Source of the DNA: Membranipora membranacea
Taxonomy: Eukaryota; Bryozoa; Gymnolaemata; Cheilostomatida; Membraniporidae
Reading direction: 5' to 3'
Assembly: GCA_914767715.1 (NCBI GenBank)
Contig: OU612065.1
Coordinates: 29,822,001-29,886,000 of the forward strand
DNA: 64,000 nt
Numbering within the stretch: the first letter of the stretch is position 1; every line of letters starts with the position of its first letter. The notes below the pieces were generated by a model. The model had not been told where the DNA came from and did not search any database. It was given only the letters and a program-made list of their open reading frames with translations. The position numbers and the translations under genes are program-made. This document shows positions 47,950 through 58,100 of this stretch, in pieces.

Positions 47950-47998
47950 GTAGATGCAAGGAGTAACAGGGGACTCCAGGGTTACTCCTTGGTAGATG
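47950..47998. mobile_element. Mini foldback insertion, 35 bp, with 7-bp direct repeats
   Basis: A hairpin (47957-47991) with perfect 11-nt arms CAAGGAGTAAC and GTTACTCCTTG lies between two copies of GTAGATG (47950-47956 and 47992-47998). Length and CA...TG ends match the other mini insertions. Confidence 0.6.
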
Positions 47999-48480
47999 GG
48001 AAGCTCCAATTTCGTCAGCGTGAGTTGATATCACTTATCATCATACTAATATATAACAATATTATCAGACACAAAACAAACGCAAACGAGCCAATCAGTT
48101 TACTCACTGATCAATGGCGTATATTGAAAATATATTGACTAAAGACTAAAGACAAATATATCAGCCATATAAGTTTGGTACTCATTGTACAGCAGCCCAC
48201 ATGCTGGCTCAACCAAAGTTATGGTACATAGGTTATCTGAAACCATAGGCATTTACTCAGAATTTGTTTTACTTATTTGACAGTGGCCTGCTTAGTCAAA
48301 GGGATACTTCGCAATACTCTTGGCTAGAGACCAACATCTCCGGCGCGATCTGGTTTCGAAACCCAGCAGCCCTTGACGCCACCAGGCCCATTTTTAGTCT
48401 GCACGAGAAATTGTATCACAAGATCCTACATATGACAGTGCACTAGTCAGCATTTCAAAGGACTGCCTCCTATAGTGTGT

Positions 48481-48623
48481 ATAAACTCTAGAACAGGTTC
48501 GTCCCCTCTGTTACGGCTAAGGGATATTGCAAAAGTCAGGTATCTGGCGCGGCGCCTCGAAACTCGACTTTTGCAATATTCCTCCGCCATCACAGAGGGA
48601 ACAAACTTGTTATGGATAAACTC
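48481..48623. mobile_element. hAT-like MITE, 127 bp, with perfect 8-bp target duplication
   Basis: The element (48489-48615) starts TAGAACAGGTTCGTCCCCTC and ends with the diverged inverse GAGGGAACAAACTTGTTATGG. Further inward, ATATTGCAAAAGTC and GACTTTTGCAATAT are perfectly inverted, so nearly the whole element folds back. ATAAACTC flanks it at 48481-48488 and 48616-48623. Confidence 0.8.
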
Positions 48624-49635
48624 ATGTTAAAAGAAGTATAGCAGCGAATAGTATAGTCAGTAAAAGTACTGATGGGATGTACGATAGGCTAACTAACTAA
48701 CTATCTACTTGTCTCTCATCTCAATAAGCCACTTCTTTTATTCAAAGAAAATATGATTCTGAAGGAAGGTTTATTGCCGCGGCAGTTTTAACTGAATTAC
48801 TAAGTTTAATTGCGGTAAACAGAAAATAAAAATCAAAGGAAAAAAAGTAATATGAAAGAATTGGGAATAGAACCTGAGCTTGCCATTGGTATCAATGGAG
48901 AAAGCAAAAGACATAAAGGAGGGCAAATTTAAGGCACATACAAGGAGAGGAATAAAATCACGAATAGCAATAAGTTACATTAGCTTTATACCACTCTGCC
49001 TCAAAACGCCACTATCAACTTACAGACAAATTTTGGCACAATCAAGATACATGTTGTATCATATTTATCCCTACTGATACTCAACAAAATATAATGGGCA
49101 AAACAAACACAAGTGGTCAGCAACTGACATAAGTGTCATTAGGGAAAGAAACGCTATCTTATTATGATTGATATGTCACACCATAATATGGTAGTGAGCT
49201 CAAGACATCATGAACACTATGGCACAATTGATTGTGTTAAAGCTTGAATAAACATATGTATCTCAGATCACTGAGACTCAGATCTTGAATAGGCAAAAAC
49301 TAAAATCTCAATCTGATAGAAACCGAAATTATGTAAGGTTCCAGTCAAATTTGATTGCATGACATGCTAAATTGAAAAAAAAAAATTATTATTCGAACTA
49401 CACAACTATATCCTGGGTGAAGAACAAAATAGAGAATAGTTAAGTTTGCATGAACAAAAGAAAAATGATTGAGGATAATAAATAAGAAGTATTCTGAAAT
49501 TTTGAGTTGTATACTCAGCCACATAGAGGGAGCAACTCTATCCACAAAAGAACAGAAAATATCTCTACCATTATGCTTTGGACAGTTTAACAAATCTTGC
49601 CCAAAGGAAATTTGCATACAGGGAGTAAAAGGCAA

Positions 49636-49641
49636 TTTATT
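49636..49641 (-). promoter_or_regulatory. Polyadenylation signal of FKBP11
   Basis: AATAAA on the minus strand, 47 nt past the FKBP11 stop codon. Confidence 0.6.
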
Positions 49642-49687
49642 TTATAGTGCATCAGATACGATCAAAACCAAATGTTGATCAGAAGTG

Positions 49688-51825
49688 TTAATGCCTCTTG
49701 TTTTTACGGTTAGCATACTTCTCTGCCTTGCTAGGCTTATTAGTGGCCTGAGACTCTTGATATCTCTGATATAATTTGTAGGCCACTCCTAAGAACAGTA
49801 AGGGCACAGCCCAGAATTGAACAGCAGCAAAAATAACTCCAACACTCACACCGGCACTAGGACCAGGTGAGATTCCGATCATCTCAGCATCAAAATACAA
49901 CCAGGCATTCTCTAAAAGATGTAAAATATTTTCTCAAGTCATAACAGCCGTATGGTGTTTTGAAGGATGCCCCACCATGAAAATTTATCATCGAACAAGG
50001 ATACAAGAAATTTTCTATCTGCCAAAAAATTTAAAGCAGAGTTAATCCATGGAGCAATAAGAAATTTTTTGCTTCGAGTGAACAAAACAAAACTGTGTGC
50101 TTCTTAGGGATGTGCTAAATCAAGTCTGATCCAGTTTGCCAGCATTCATGTTTTGAGCGATTTCGAATGTAGGCAAACTGGATCAATCTTGGTATACGGA
50201 TGGGCCTACCTGGAATGGCTGGCGGGTGACCACTTTGACCATAAGCCATTTCTGGAGGAATAACAAGCTTCCTTCTCTCCCTAAAACAAGAGAAAGATTT
50301 TTAGCTTATGTCACATTATCAAGTTATGGAACAATAGTACGGCAGAATGATATACCAAGTGTGGTTCTAGCCATAAATTAGAAATTAAATGTGCCATAAG
50401 TCATTTATAACTTATATATGTAGATGAGGTAATATAACCTAAGTCAGTAGTTAGAGTTGTCTTGTCTACTCTGTTGTTCACATGTAATATGATAATAAAA
50501 TAGTTCTTTCGTGGGGGAAATCTAATTCAGTCTAAATTGCCTGCCATTCAAAGATCGTCCCCAAAGTGTTTTCACAAAAGCTGTTTCAACTATTCTTAAA
50601 ATTCAATGAAATGGGGGCATGTATCTACTAGCTTCAATCAATATATGATAAGTCAGAAAGGAAGACTCAATTAAAAATAATTACTTACCCAACACACATG
50701 CCTTCAATTCCCGCATCCCATCCTGGAATAACCTGCCGTATTCCGAGAGTAAACTCAATGGGTTGTCTGCCTTCAACACGAGAACTATCAAACACAATGT
50801 TGCTTTCTAGTCTTCCCTGAAAATTAATGTGAAATGTATCGATAAACAACGAATCAAAAGCATCAAATTATCATAAAAGTGTGTTTGATTTGTTCAGGTT
50901 CTTCAGTGGTTGGGTAGCAGCAACAAGAGTACAAGTAGAACCACTGGAAGATACAGTGGGAATCAATTCCAACCAAATCATCTAGAACATTGGAACTGGA
51001 TTAGGAGAGTCAGCATGTTAACTCAGTTGAACAAAACTTCTAATCACAAAATAACTTATGAGGGCTTTATGAGTGCTATTCAGGGTGTATGAAGATACTA
51101 TGGTTTCGGATAGTTCCCACAGACAAAACAATACTCAGTGGTGGCATAGATTCATAGCCTTGTCCGTTACTTTAGGATGAAATAGTGTATGGTGTATATA
51201 TTCTCCTTTATCCCTTTGCTGAGAACTTGCAAAATTGCAATGCATTGGCAATTTTTACCATAGCACCAAACATCAGTCATTTACAAACGTTAGGGAAAAT
51301 CCTTTTAAAATGGAAATGTCCTGCAGTAAGTACTGATAACACTTACAGTATAATGAATCTGGACCTTGTCACCAGATTTTGCCTTCAGACGACAGTCCTC
51401 TGGTTCATACTGAAACGAGAACAATGGATTCTTTGGTGAACCAATGCATATATGAGGTAATTATTAGTGATAATCCAATCATAAAGAGGTAGTAGTGCTA
51501 CTGCTTTTTGCTCAAACAACAGGTAAAAGCAGGAGTCCAAGTTTTTCAAGGTCTATGAAAAGCAGTTAGGCCTATTGAATAGGCCTTACACCAACCATCA
51601 ATACTGGACATTGGCAAAATTAAGGCTTGCATTTTCAAGCCCAAGGGGGCCAACCCATGCAATAATTTGATTAAATGAATAATAAATCAGATCATCATCA
51701 TCACCGCATAATAATAATGATGAATGAATTACCTCAGTAATGATCTCAAGTTTACCCTCTTGGTTTCTTGAATAAACTAAACAGACTAGGAGACTCAAGA
51801 AAACAACAATATGAACTTTCAACAT
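49688..51825 (-). CDS. FKBP11: FKBP11-type ER peptidyl-prolyl isomerase, membrane anchored
   Basis: Proline isomerase of the secretory pathway, single-pass ER membrane protein, 192 aa (human about 201). Exons 5' to 3' (plus coordinates): 51733-51825, 51347-51409, 50689-50816, 50210-50280, 49688-49911; 579 nt in phase. The signal peptide is MLKVHIVVFLSLLVCLVYS. The FKBP fold follows: KSGDKVQIHYTGRL, IEFTLGIRQVIPGWDAGI, MCVGERRKLVIPPEMAYG and HPPAIPENAWLYFDAEMI. The catalytic-pocket residues I can recognise (Y of HYTG, the VIPGW core, AYG) are present. After it come a TM helix (about residues 143-165) and a basic cytosolic tail ending KNKRH. That domain order separates FKBP11 from FKBP2 and FKBP14. 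Start: the only ATG giving the signal peptide. Head to head with the CLCC1-like gene. Confidence 0.93.
50110..50198. mobile_element. Foldback element in an FKBP11 intron
   Basis: GATCCAGTTTGCC near 50130 and its exact inverse GGCAAACTGGATC near 50173 lie inside longer arms of about 30 nt with mismatches, around a short loop. No target duplication seen. Confidence 0.5.
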
Positions 51826-52823
51826 TGTCTTCAGTAGGAGATTGATATGCTATGAATAGAGGATAAGCTGTAGAGTGAATATGGAGGCTTCAGCAGGGAA
51901 AATAATCTTGGATTTTTCTTCTCCAATTATTCAAAGTGAAACTACAGCATAGCTGATAAGGATTTTCTACCTCAGTATCAAAAGAGCATAGTAATTCTCT
52001 TTGACAAAATATAAAATACTGAGGCTGTTCAGATAACCCAATCTTAGCAGTATCATAGTAGAAAGTGAACTATGTCAAGGTTTTCTAAACTGAAACGAAA
52101 CCAAGCTGTGAATTAAATTTTTTTTATTTATGACCCTACTTTTAGTCAATATGATGGCTCTAATTGACCAGAGCTTACACATTGGCAATTCAATGATTGG
52201 AGCATGGATTACAAGTGATACTACTTGATTTAAGTAGTGGATGAATTAAACCCCTATGCTTTTGTTCATTGATTGGGGTTATTGCAGGTTCATAAAAAAT
52301 GCCTCATCTCATCATGATTCTAGAGACTAGATGCATGCAACAATCACAATATATTCAAGTCATATTATCCATCCAACAATGGGTATTTTTACTCTTAAGC
52401 CATCCTGTCCAGCAAGCATGAGCCTATTTATTTAGATTTAAGAAATGAACATGAATGCATGAACAATTCCATTACAAACTTCAGTCCATTCTCTTGTTTA
52501 TCCCTAATTTCCAATACATGGATGTCAATAGAATATACTATAGTAATCTTCAAACATCCATTATTTTAGTTTAATCTCATTCTGACACCGAATCGCATGG
52601 TCAATCTGTCTTCACAGCAGTGTCATGTCTAGGAGAACCCTTTGGTCATGTCTATGGCATTATTATGTTTTTTTTGTGTGTGTGTTTTATTCTTGTTATA
52701 TGTCATTTTTGTACAGCGCTGCGAGTCTGAAGAAGATTGTATCGGAAGACTCATTCATGTTTGATTGTGGTTTGGCCATCAACACATATGCTTCATTTTT
52801 TGTAGATATATAGTAGTAGAAAG
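51826..52823. promoter_or_regulatory. Divergent intergenic region, FKBP11 / CLCC1-like
   Basis: 998 bp between start codons of oppositely transcribed ER-protein genes. AT-rich. No TATA box, ER stress element or other motif could be assigned with confidence. Confidence 0.4.
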
Positions 52824-54621
52824 ATGGCGACACATCATGTCTGTTTCGGACTTCTCTGTATCTGTGTAGTATATGCTCTTGTGTACAGCTGCGCCTTATA
52901 TCTCTCAATGAAAGGTATATGCGCAACATCATACAAAAATGTGTATTAGAATACAGCATGGCATCAAGTATATCTGGTTACGTATTAGACGTCCTCATAT
53001 TTTTCTATCAAATGCAGTTTCTGTTCACTACTAATCGCTCAACAACATATAGTTGAGGCAATCAGCCATAATCCAAAATTCCTTGTAGTTAGTTTTAGGA
53101 TAGTGACAGGACTGCAATCAGAATGTAGTCATACAGGCTTTATTTTGAACACATTATGCCAAGCAATGATATTGTTTTTACTCATCTACTTTGTAGATCA
53201 CTCTAGCTCATTTTGGACAATGGCACTGCCCTCTAACTCAAAAGATATAATCTCACAAACTATGATCTTAACAAGTATTGGGATAACACTGTGCGCCGTA
53301 GTAACTGGATTTTATATTTTCTGCCTCGGATCAGCAGCTGCAACCAGAAGGAGAAAGCAGCAACCATATAAGCCATTAATTGTTATACCACTAGTTACAG
53401 CGGGCACTCTTGTGCTAGCATTGACTCTTAGGCAGTTCTATCCAATTGAGCGATTGAATTCAGGTGTGATGACAGTGGTTTTTGTGCTGACTGTGACAAT
53501 AAGTATACTATTCATAAGCCGTCTCGACTTATTTGGTGACAGTATCGCATTTAGGAGACTTGTGTGGAAAATGATGACCTGGCTGTTTATACTGAGCATA
53601 CCATGGGAGTTCTTTAGATTATACCGGCATCAAGTAGCAGAGCAATTCACTCATACTATGAAGGTAAACCGCATAGGGTATTATTGCCTGTACGCCATTG
53701 ATGCTCATTTAAGATTACATCAATCAGGCTCTTAAGGAATGCTTATATATGCCACATCATAATCAGTCACAAGTGATATGCCATATTGTCATTATGGCCG
53801 AATTTCAATGTATGTAATTCTATTTGTCAAATCGATTCACAATTCCTTCCATCATCTTTGCAGGGTGTTCCATCTGGCTGTATTCCATCAGAGCCCACTC
53901 TATGGAGCACCTTCCTCAGTTGGTGCACAGAGACATTTACATGGAGTAATCAGCATTCAGAATGTCTTAAATATCACAAAGCCATGCTTGTAGAGCCAAT
54001 GTGGGAGGTCACACCTCTGATGGTAAGATTTTGGCGTTATAATGTAGTTGCATTAATGAAGAGATTAAGTTGCTGATCTCCTGATATTTTGTTAATTTCA
54101 CTGATGCATCCAGTTATATCAATAATAACTGGGTATTTATACGCAGATTCTTAGTTTATAAAGTGAGTGACATTCCGTTCTCAACCATGAAGCCTCTTAT
54201 CAACTTGTTATAGTCAGTTTCCATAGCTGACATGCAATTAGAAATTGTCTGCTTTATCAAATGGAGCCCGCAACTCCAAAGTTGGCGTAAATACAATTTG
54301 CGTATGCATTTATATTTACAGGCATTGACATCATTACTCACAAGGTGTATTACCCAACCCATAGAAACCATAGCTTCCTCGCTAGGAAACTCATATCGGC
54401 TACTATTTGAAAACATTCCCATTCAATGGCAGCCTGTCATGATGTTACATATTGTGTTATTGACTATAGTTTTGGTCCTGACAATGAGTAGTTATAGAAT
54501 AAGGATACCACTGTTTCTGAATATTGAGCCTCACCACGCAAACCCAACTGGCACTAGTGCTGTAAGTGCTGTAAGTCCTAGTGCTTCCTCAGATCCTTTA
54601 CCAATTGCTCAATGTAACTGA
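52824..54621 (+). CDS. CLCC1: CLCC1-like ER chloride channel (MCLC family)
   Basis: Predicted 374-aa ER-membrane anion channel. Exons: 52824-52914, 53089-53663, 53864-54022, 54322-54621; 1125 nt in phase. The C-terminal half follows vertebrate CLCC1: a TM then FRRLVWKMMTWLFILSIPWE (residues about 185-204, like the TQLRRVL...LGWNWMYLYK segment), WCTETFTWSNQHSECLKYHK, MLVEPMWEVTPLMALTSLLT, ITQPIETIASSLG, and a last TM VMMLHIVLLTIVLVLTMSSY. The N-terminal half differs. After a hydrophobic leader (exon 1) it has three extra hydrophobic segments within exon 2, where vertebrate CLCC1 has a soluble luminal domain. Exon 1 was chosen because its phase-1 donor fits the TTGTAG acceptor at 53088 and it supplies an ATG with a signal sequence. 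The C-half identity is firm; exon 1 is inferred. AATAAA at 54690. Confidence 0.8.
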
Positions 54622-54689
54622 TTTTTCAAACATTTTTTTATTTCGAAGAATTATACTTTTTCATACCATTACAGCTTGTTTTATTTGAT

Positions 54690-54695
54690 AATAAA
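54690..54695 (+). promoter_or_regulatory. Polyadenylation signal of the CLCC1-like gene
   Basis: AATAAA, 69 nt after the stop. It lies in the convergent 540-bp gap before the SLC37 3' end. Confidence 0.6.
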
Positions 54696-55160
54696 AGTTT
54701 GAAAAATCTCTCATCCGCTGGCAAGGTTTTTTTGTCACATGCACTGGCTATGTATGTCATATTATGCTAAATGATAAAAATATTACTTTTCGTACTTGCA
54801 AAAGGTAAAAATTACCTTAATCTTGTAAAATGACAAACCAGTGATTGAGCACATATTACTGTTGAGCTGCGAATACCAATCAAACATCTGGTACTAAAAG
54901 AATCTGTGATATGGTTTCATCCTTCTCGTAATATCAGTTGATTAAAAATAAAAGGTAATAATCTCACCCCTGGGTGAATAAGGCATATATCTCATATGCA
55001 GAAGAGCTTTTCGAGAAGAGGAGGGAATTTTGAACCCAGAATTTGAAAATTTGATAAAAAGCGGTCAAAAAATTGCCTAAAATCCCGATAAAAAGTGCAC
55101 CAAAATATGAATTCATAGTCATAATTTAAATAAAAAGAAAGGAGTTACCCTTCTCTGTTT

Positions 55161-58100
55161 TCACTCTAGGAGTTGCCGCTGTCTCCTCTTGGCTATTAGT
55201 ACCTGTATTTCTTTGTAGATCAATCGTGACAAAAGCTAAAAAAGAAATAAAATGATATGTATTCCAGCAACTAATTCGAGTCATTTAAATTATGTTGCAT
55301 GGTCAAACAAAACAAATAAATTTGCCACAGAGTTGTGAGCAGCCTTGCAAACAAAAAAACATATATTTTAAACACCTAATGGGGCTACGCGATTTTGAAG
55401 CTATTTCACTAATTGTAGTATGCATATCAATGAGCGATATTATCTTTAGTAACTTACCAACAATGCTGCTACACTGCTACCAATTAGCATCCCAAACACT
55501 ATGTCCATCCTCTGCTTCAGAGGCTGATTTAGACCTTCAATCATGGCTGTAATACCAGGACCAAGAGCAGCACCTGGATCGAACAAAACCAAAACAAATA
55601 ATAAGATAAGAAAAGAACATTGATTATATATCGCCATGTCTGAGGCATATCAATTTTCTGGAGTTTCAGGACTGATTAGCACCAATTACTTCTTAGCATG
55701 TAACATGTGGAAGCCATATATGTATTCAATGTTCATCTTTTTGCCAATGTCATAGAGTAACTTGTTTTAACATTGACGAGCAGAACATTTTTGAGAAATC
55801 ATACCAGTTAGGCTTAGCTCATATCTTGGCACCAATTGGCTAATCAGAACTTGAATTTTTGGGGTAGTTTGTCAATTGTTCTTTTATTTAAGGTATAATA
55901 TAGTATAGTTTCATCATGATGAGGCCAAAAATGTCATAGTTGTTGCGTGGCAGTTTTTGTGTGAATAGGTTATTGGTAAGAAGTAAAATTTAGTGTTTAC
56001 CTATACTTCCAGTACCATCAATGATAGCTGTGACTGTAGCTAGAGCCTTAGCACTGCTGGCTAATGATGAGTGCGTCCCGAGATCAGCAGATACTGCAGT
56101 GGTTATCAGGCTATATGGTCCATTCACCATAAAACCAGTCAACAATAGTAATACTAAAACAATAAGATCAAGAATAAATATCAACCCATACCTGGTCACA
56201 CAAGGATGTGAACAATCTGAATGATAGGAATATGATCACAGCATTAGTCCTGGCATAGTTACTATCGCATCTCTTTTTGTAGGTCGAGAGCCTGTTTGGG
56301 GCTTGGTTTACAGTTAGTTAACTGGCTATAACGAGGGAGTTTGGAAAAAACTTTCCCAACTCCCTGGGATATGTCATAAACTGCTTGTTGTAAGTTAGCT
56401 GTATTGGGAGTGGTTCCGTTTTTATCAATTGTGACAGCGTGAAGACAACGTTTGGATGACTCATTAAAGTTGTTCAGAATGATGGAATGATGAGTCATTG
56501 ACATCGTTGCATTGGTTGGATTTAAGGTAAATTAGAGACCTACCATAAGCATTGGTCATACTAAGAGCACCAAATAACCTATACAGCAGCATCTGTAAAA
56601 TATATAAATACAGGTCAAGTATAAGTATTTTTGGCTCAATAAACAAAGCAGAGTTTGTAAGATACTTGCGATTGAATGGAGAGGAAGGGGGTGAGGAGGC
56701 AAATAACCCAAGCGCGACTGAAATCTGATCACCCATGCTTTCAATTATAGCCTATGACAGCCTTTCCACATAACTTAATGGGCCGGATCCATATATATAA
56801 AAACAGTTTTCATATCTATAGCCGGATCACTTTTTTTTGTCTATATTACTATTTGTTCATAAACCCAATTTATGTTTATAAGTATTATATACTTTCCGTA
56901 TTATATATATTGCTTTTTTGTGTGTTATTACAACCTACCATTGGTATACTGAATACAAGCCATACTGCACATGTGAGAGCACTGGATTTTGTAAGATCAG
57001 CCACAAGACCAGCTGCGATGGCTCCGAATATACCTCCCACATCTACCAAAGTGGCTAAATCACCTGAGGTGGTATCCGGGTCCTTCAGTACCATGTGAGC
57101 TGCAATAAAAATGTTGGTTAAATTCAAATTGTGTGTCTCAGTTACAAGACTGAGAAATATAGGTGTCTGAAGGGCGTAACCGCATTGTTTCGGTTCGCAG
57201 GCAGAACGGAGCACATCTGTAGCCTAGTTGCCAGTAGACTTCAGTGAGATTTGAACACAGGACTTCTGACACATGCATGTTAGATGGCAGGTATTGCATA
57301 CTCTTTATTAGCTAGTATATGACAATATCAAAGTCATGGATTCCCTGTGGAGTTTTGGGGCTCGTTGTTGAAACTGGAACCTTTCGTCCCAAAATCAAAA
57401 GATCTTCATACAATAACCAACTGAGCTCAAAAGCCTGGACTCTGCTCCTTACAGTTAGTTGGCCAATTCCCTCAGCAGTTTGAATAGTAGAACATGGTTC
57501 CGGAAGCTACATATTTTTGGCTAGCTTTTAGTCGAGGATAAGTTAGCCAAAGTAATTATAATGGTTGCTGAGTAATTTCAACAATAATTTAGTAAGGTGT
57601 ATATACCTGCATAAGATGAGGTACAAACCAAATGGTAGCGAAGACATGGTGGAATCATTAGGCAATTTGATATACTGGTTTGGTACCATTTTGCCTGGAG
57701 GGGTGAGCCCAGCAGAAGAACAAACATTGCGTTAATCAATAGTGATACTCAATGCATTCACATTCACCAGTTTTGAACCTGCAGATTTGTTTGTAATGTT
57801 ACTATGGTGACTCACTTGTCATTTCCTGTTTGATGTACTGAGGTAACCAGTATAAGAATGTATAGCTGACCAGCTTGGCGAAAAATAAGCACAACGAAAA
57901 CTCCACCACTCCCTAAAAAATATAAAAGAGCTGATGAGTATGTGAACCATAAATGGGAAATGACAGTTGTTCATAACTTTTTTCCACACAAATGTGATTG
58001 TTGGACAGATAACTGTGCCCTTGTTTCAAAACTGCCTCAATAGCACCGTTTCCAGGTCACTCCGCTAGCATTTTTGCAAAGGTTGACTATACAAAACAGG

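Larger units (their letters stand above)
46896..49635. other. Intergenic region with foldback elements
   Basis: No gene recognised. It contains the small palindrome at 47950-47998 and the 127-bp foldback element at 48489-48615, annotated separately. A GGTTTCGAAACC box B-like palindrome lies near 48352. Confidence 0.55.

Noticed and set aside
48290-48400. tRNA/SINE-like region with GGTTTCGAAACC
   Set aside because: Only a box B-like palindrome is present; no box A or acceptor pairing was found.
56541-56736. Read-through of an SLC37 exon on both sides as one longer exon
   Set aside because: Acceptor TTTTACAG at 56593 and a donor after 56540 keep phase with both neighbouring exons; the longer frame loses the family match.
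57350-57445. tRNA gene on the minus strand (box A-like GAGCTCAGTTGGTTA, box B-like GGTTCCAGTTTC)
   Set aside because: The acceptor arm partly pairs, but the D stem and T stem fail. At most a decayed tRNA-derived repeat.
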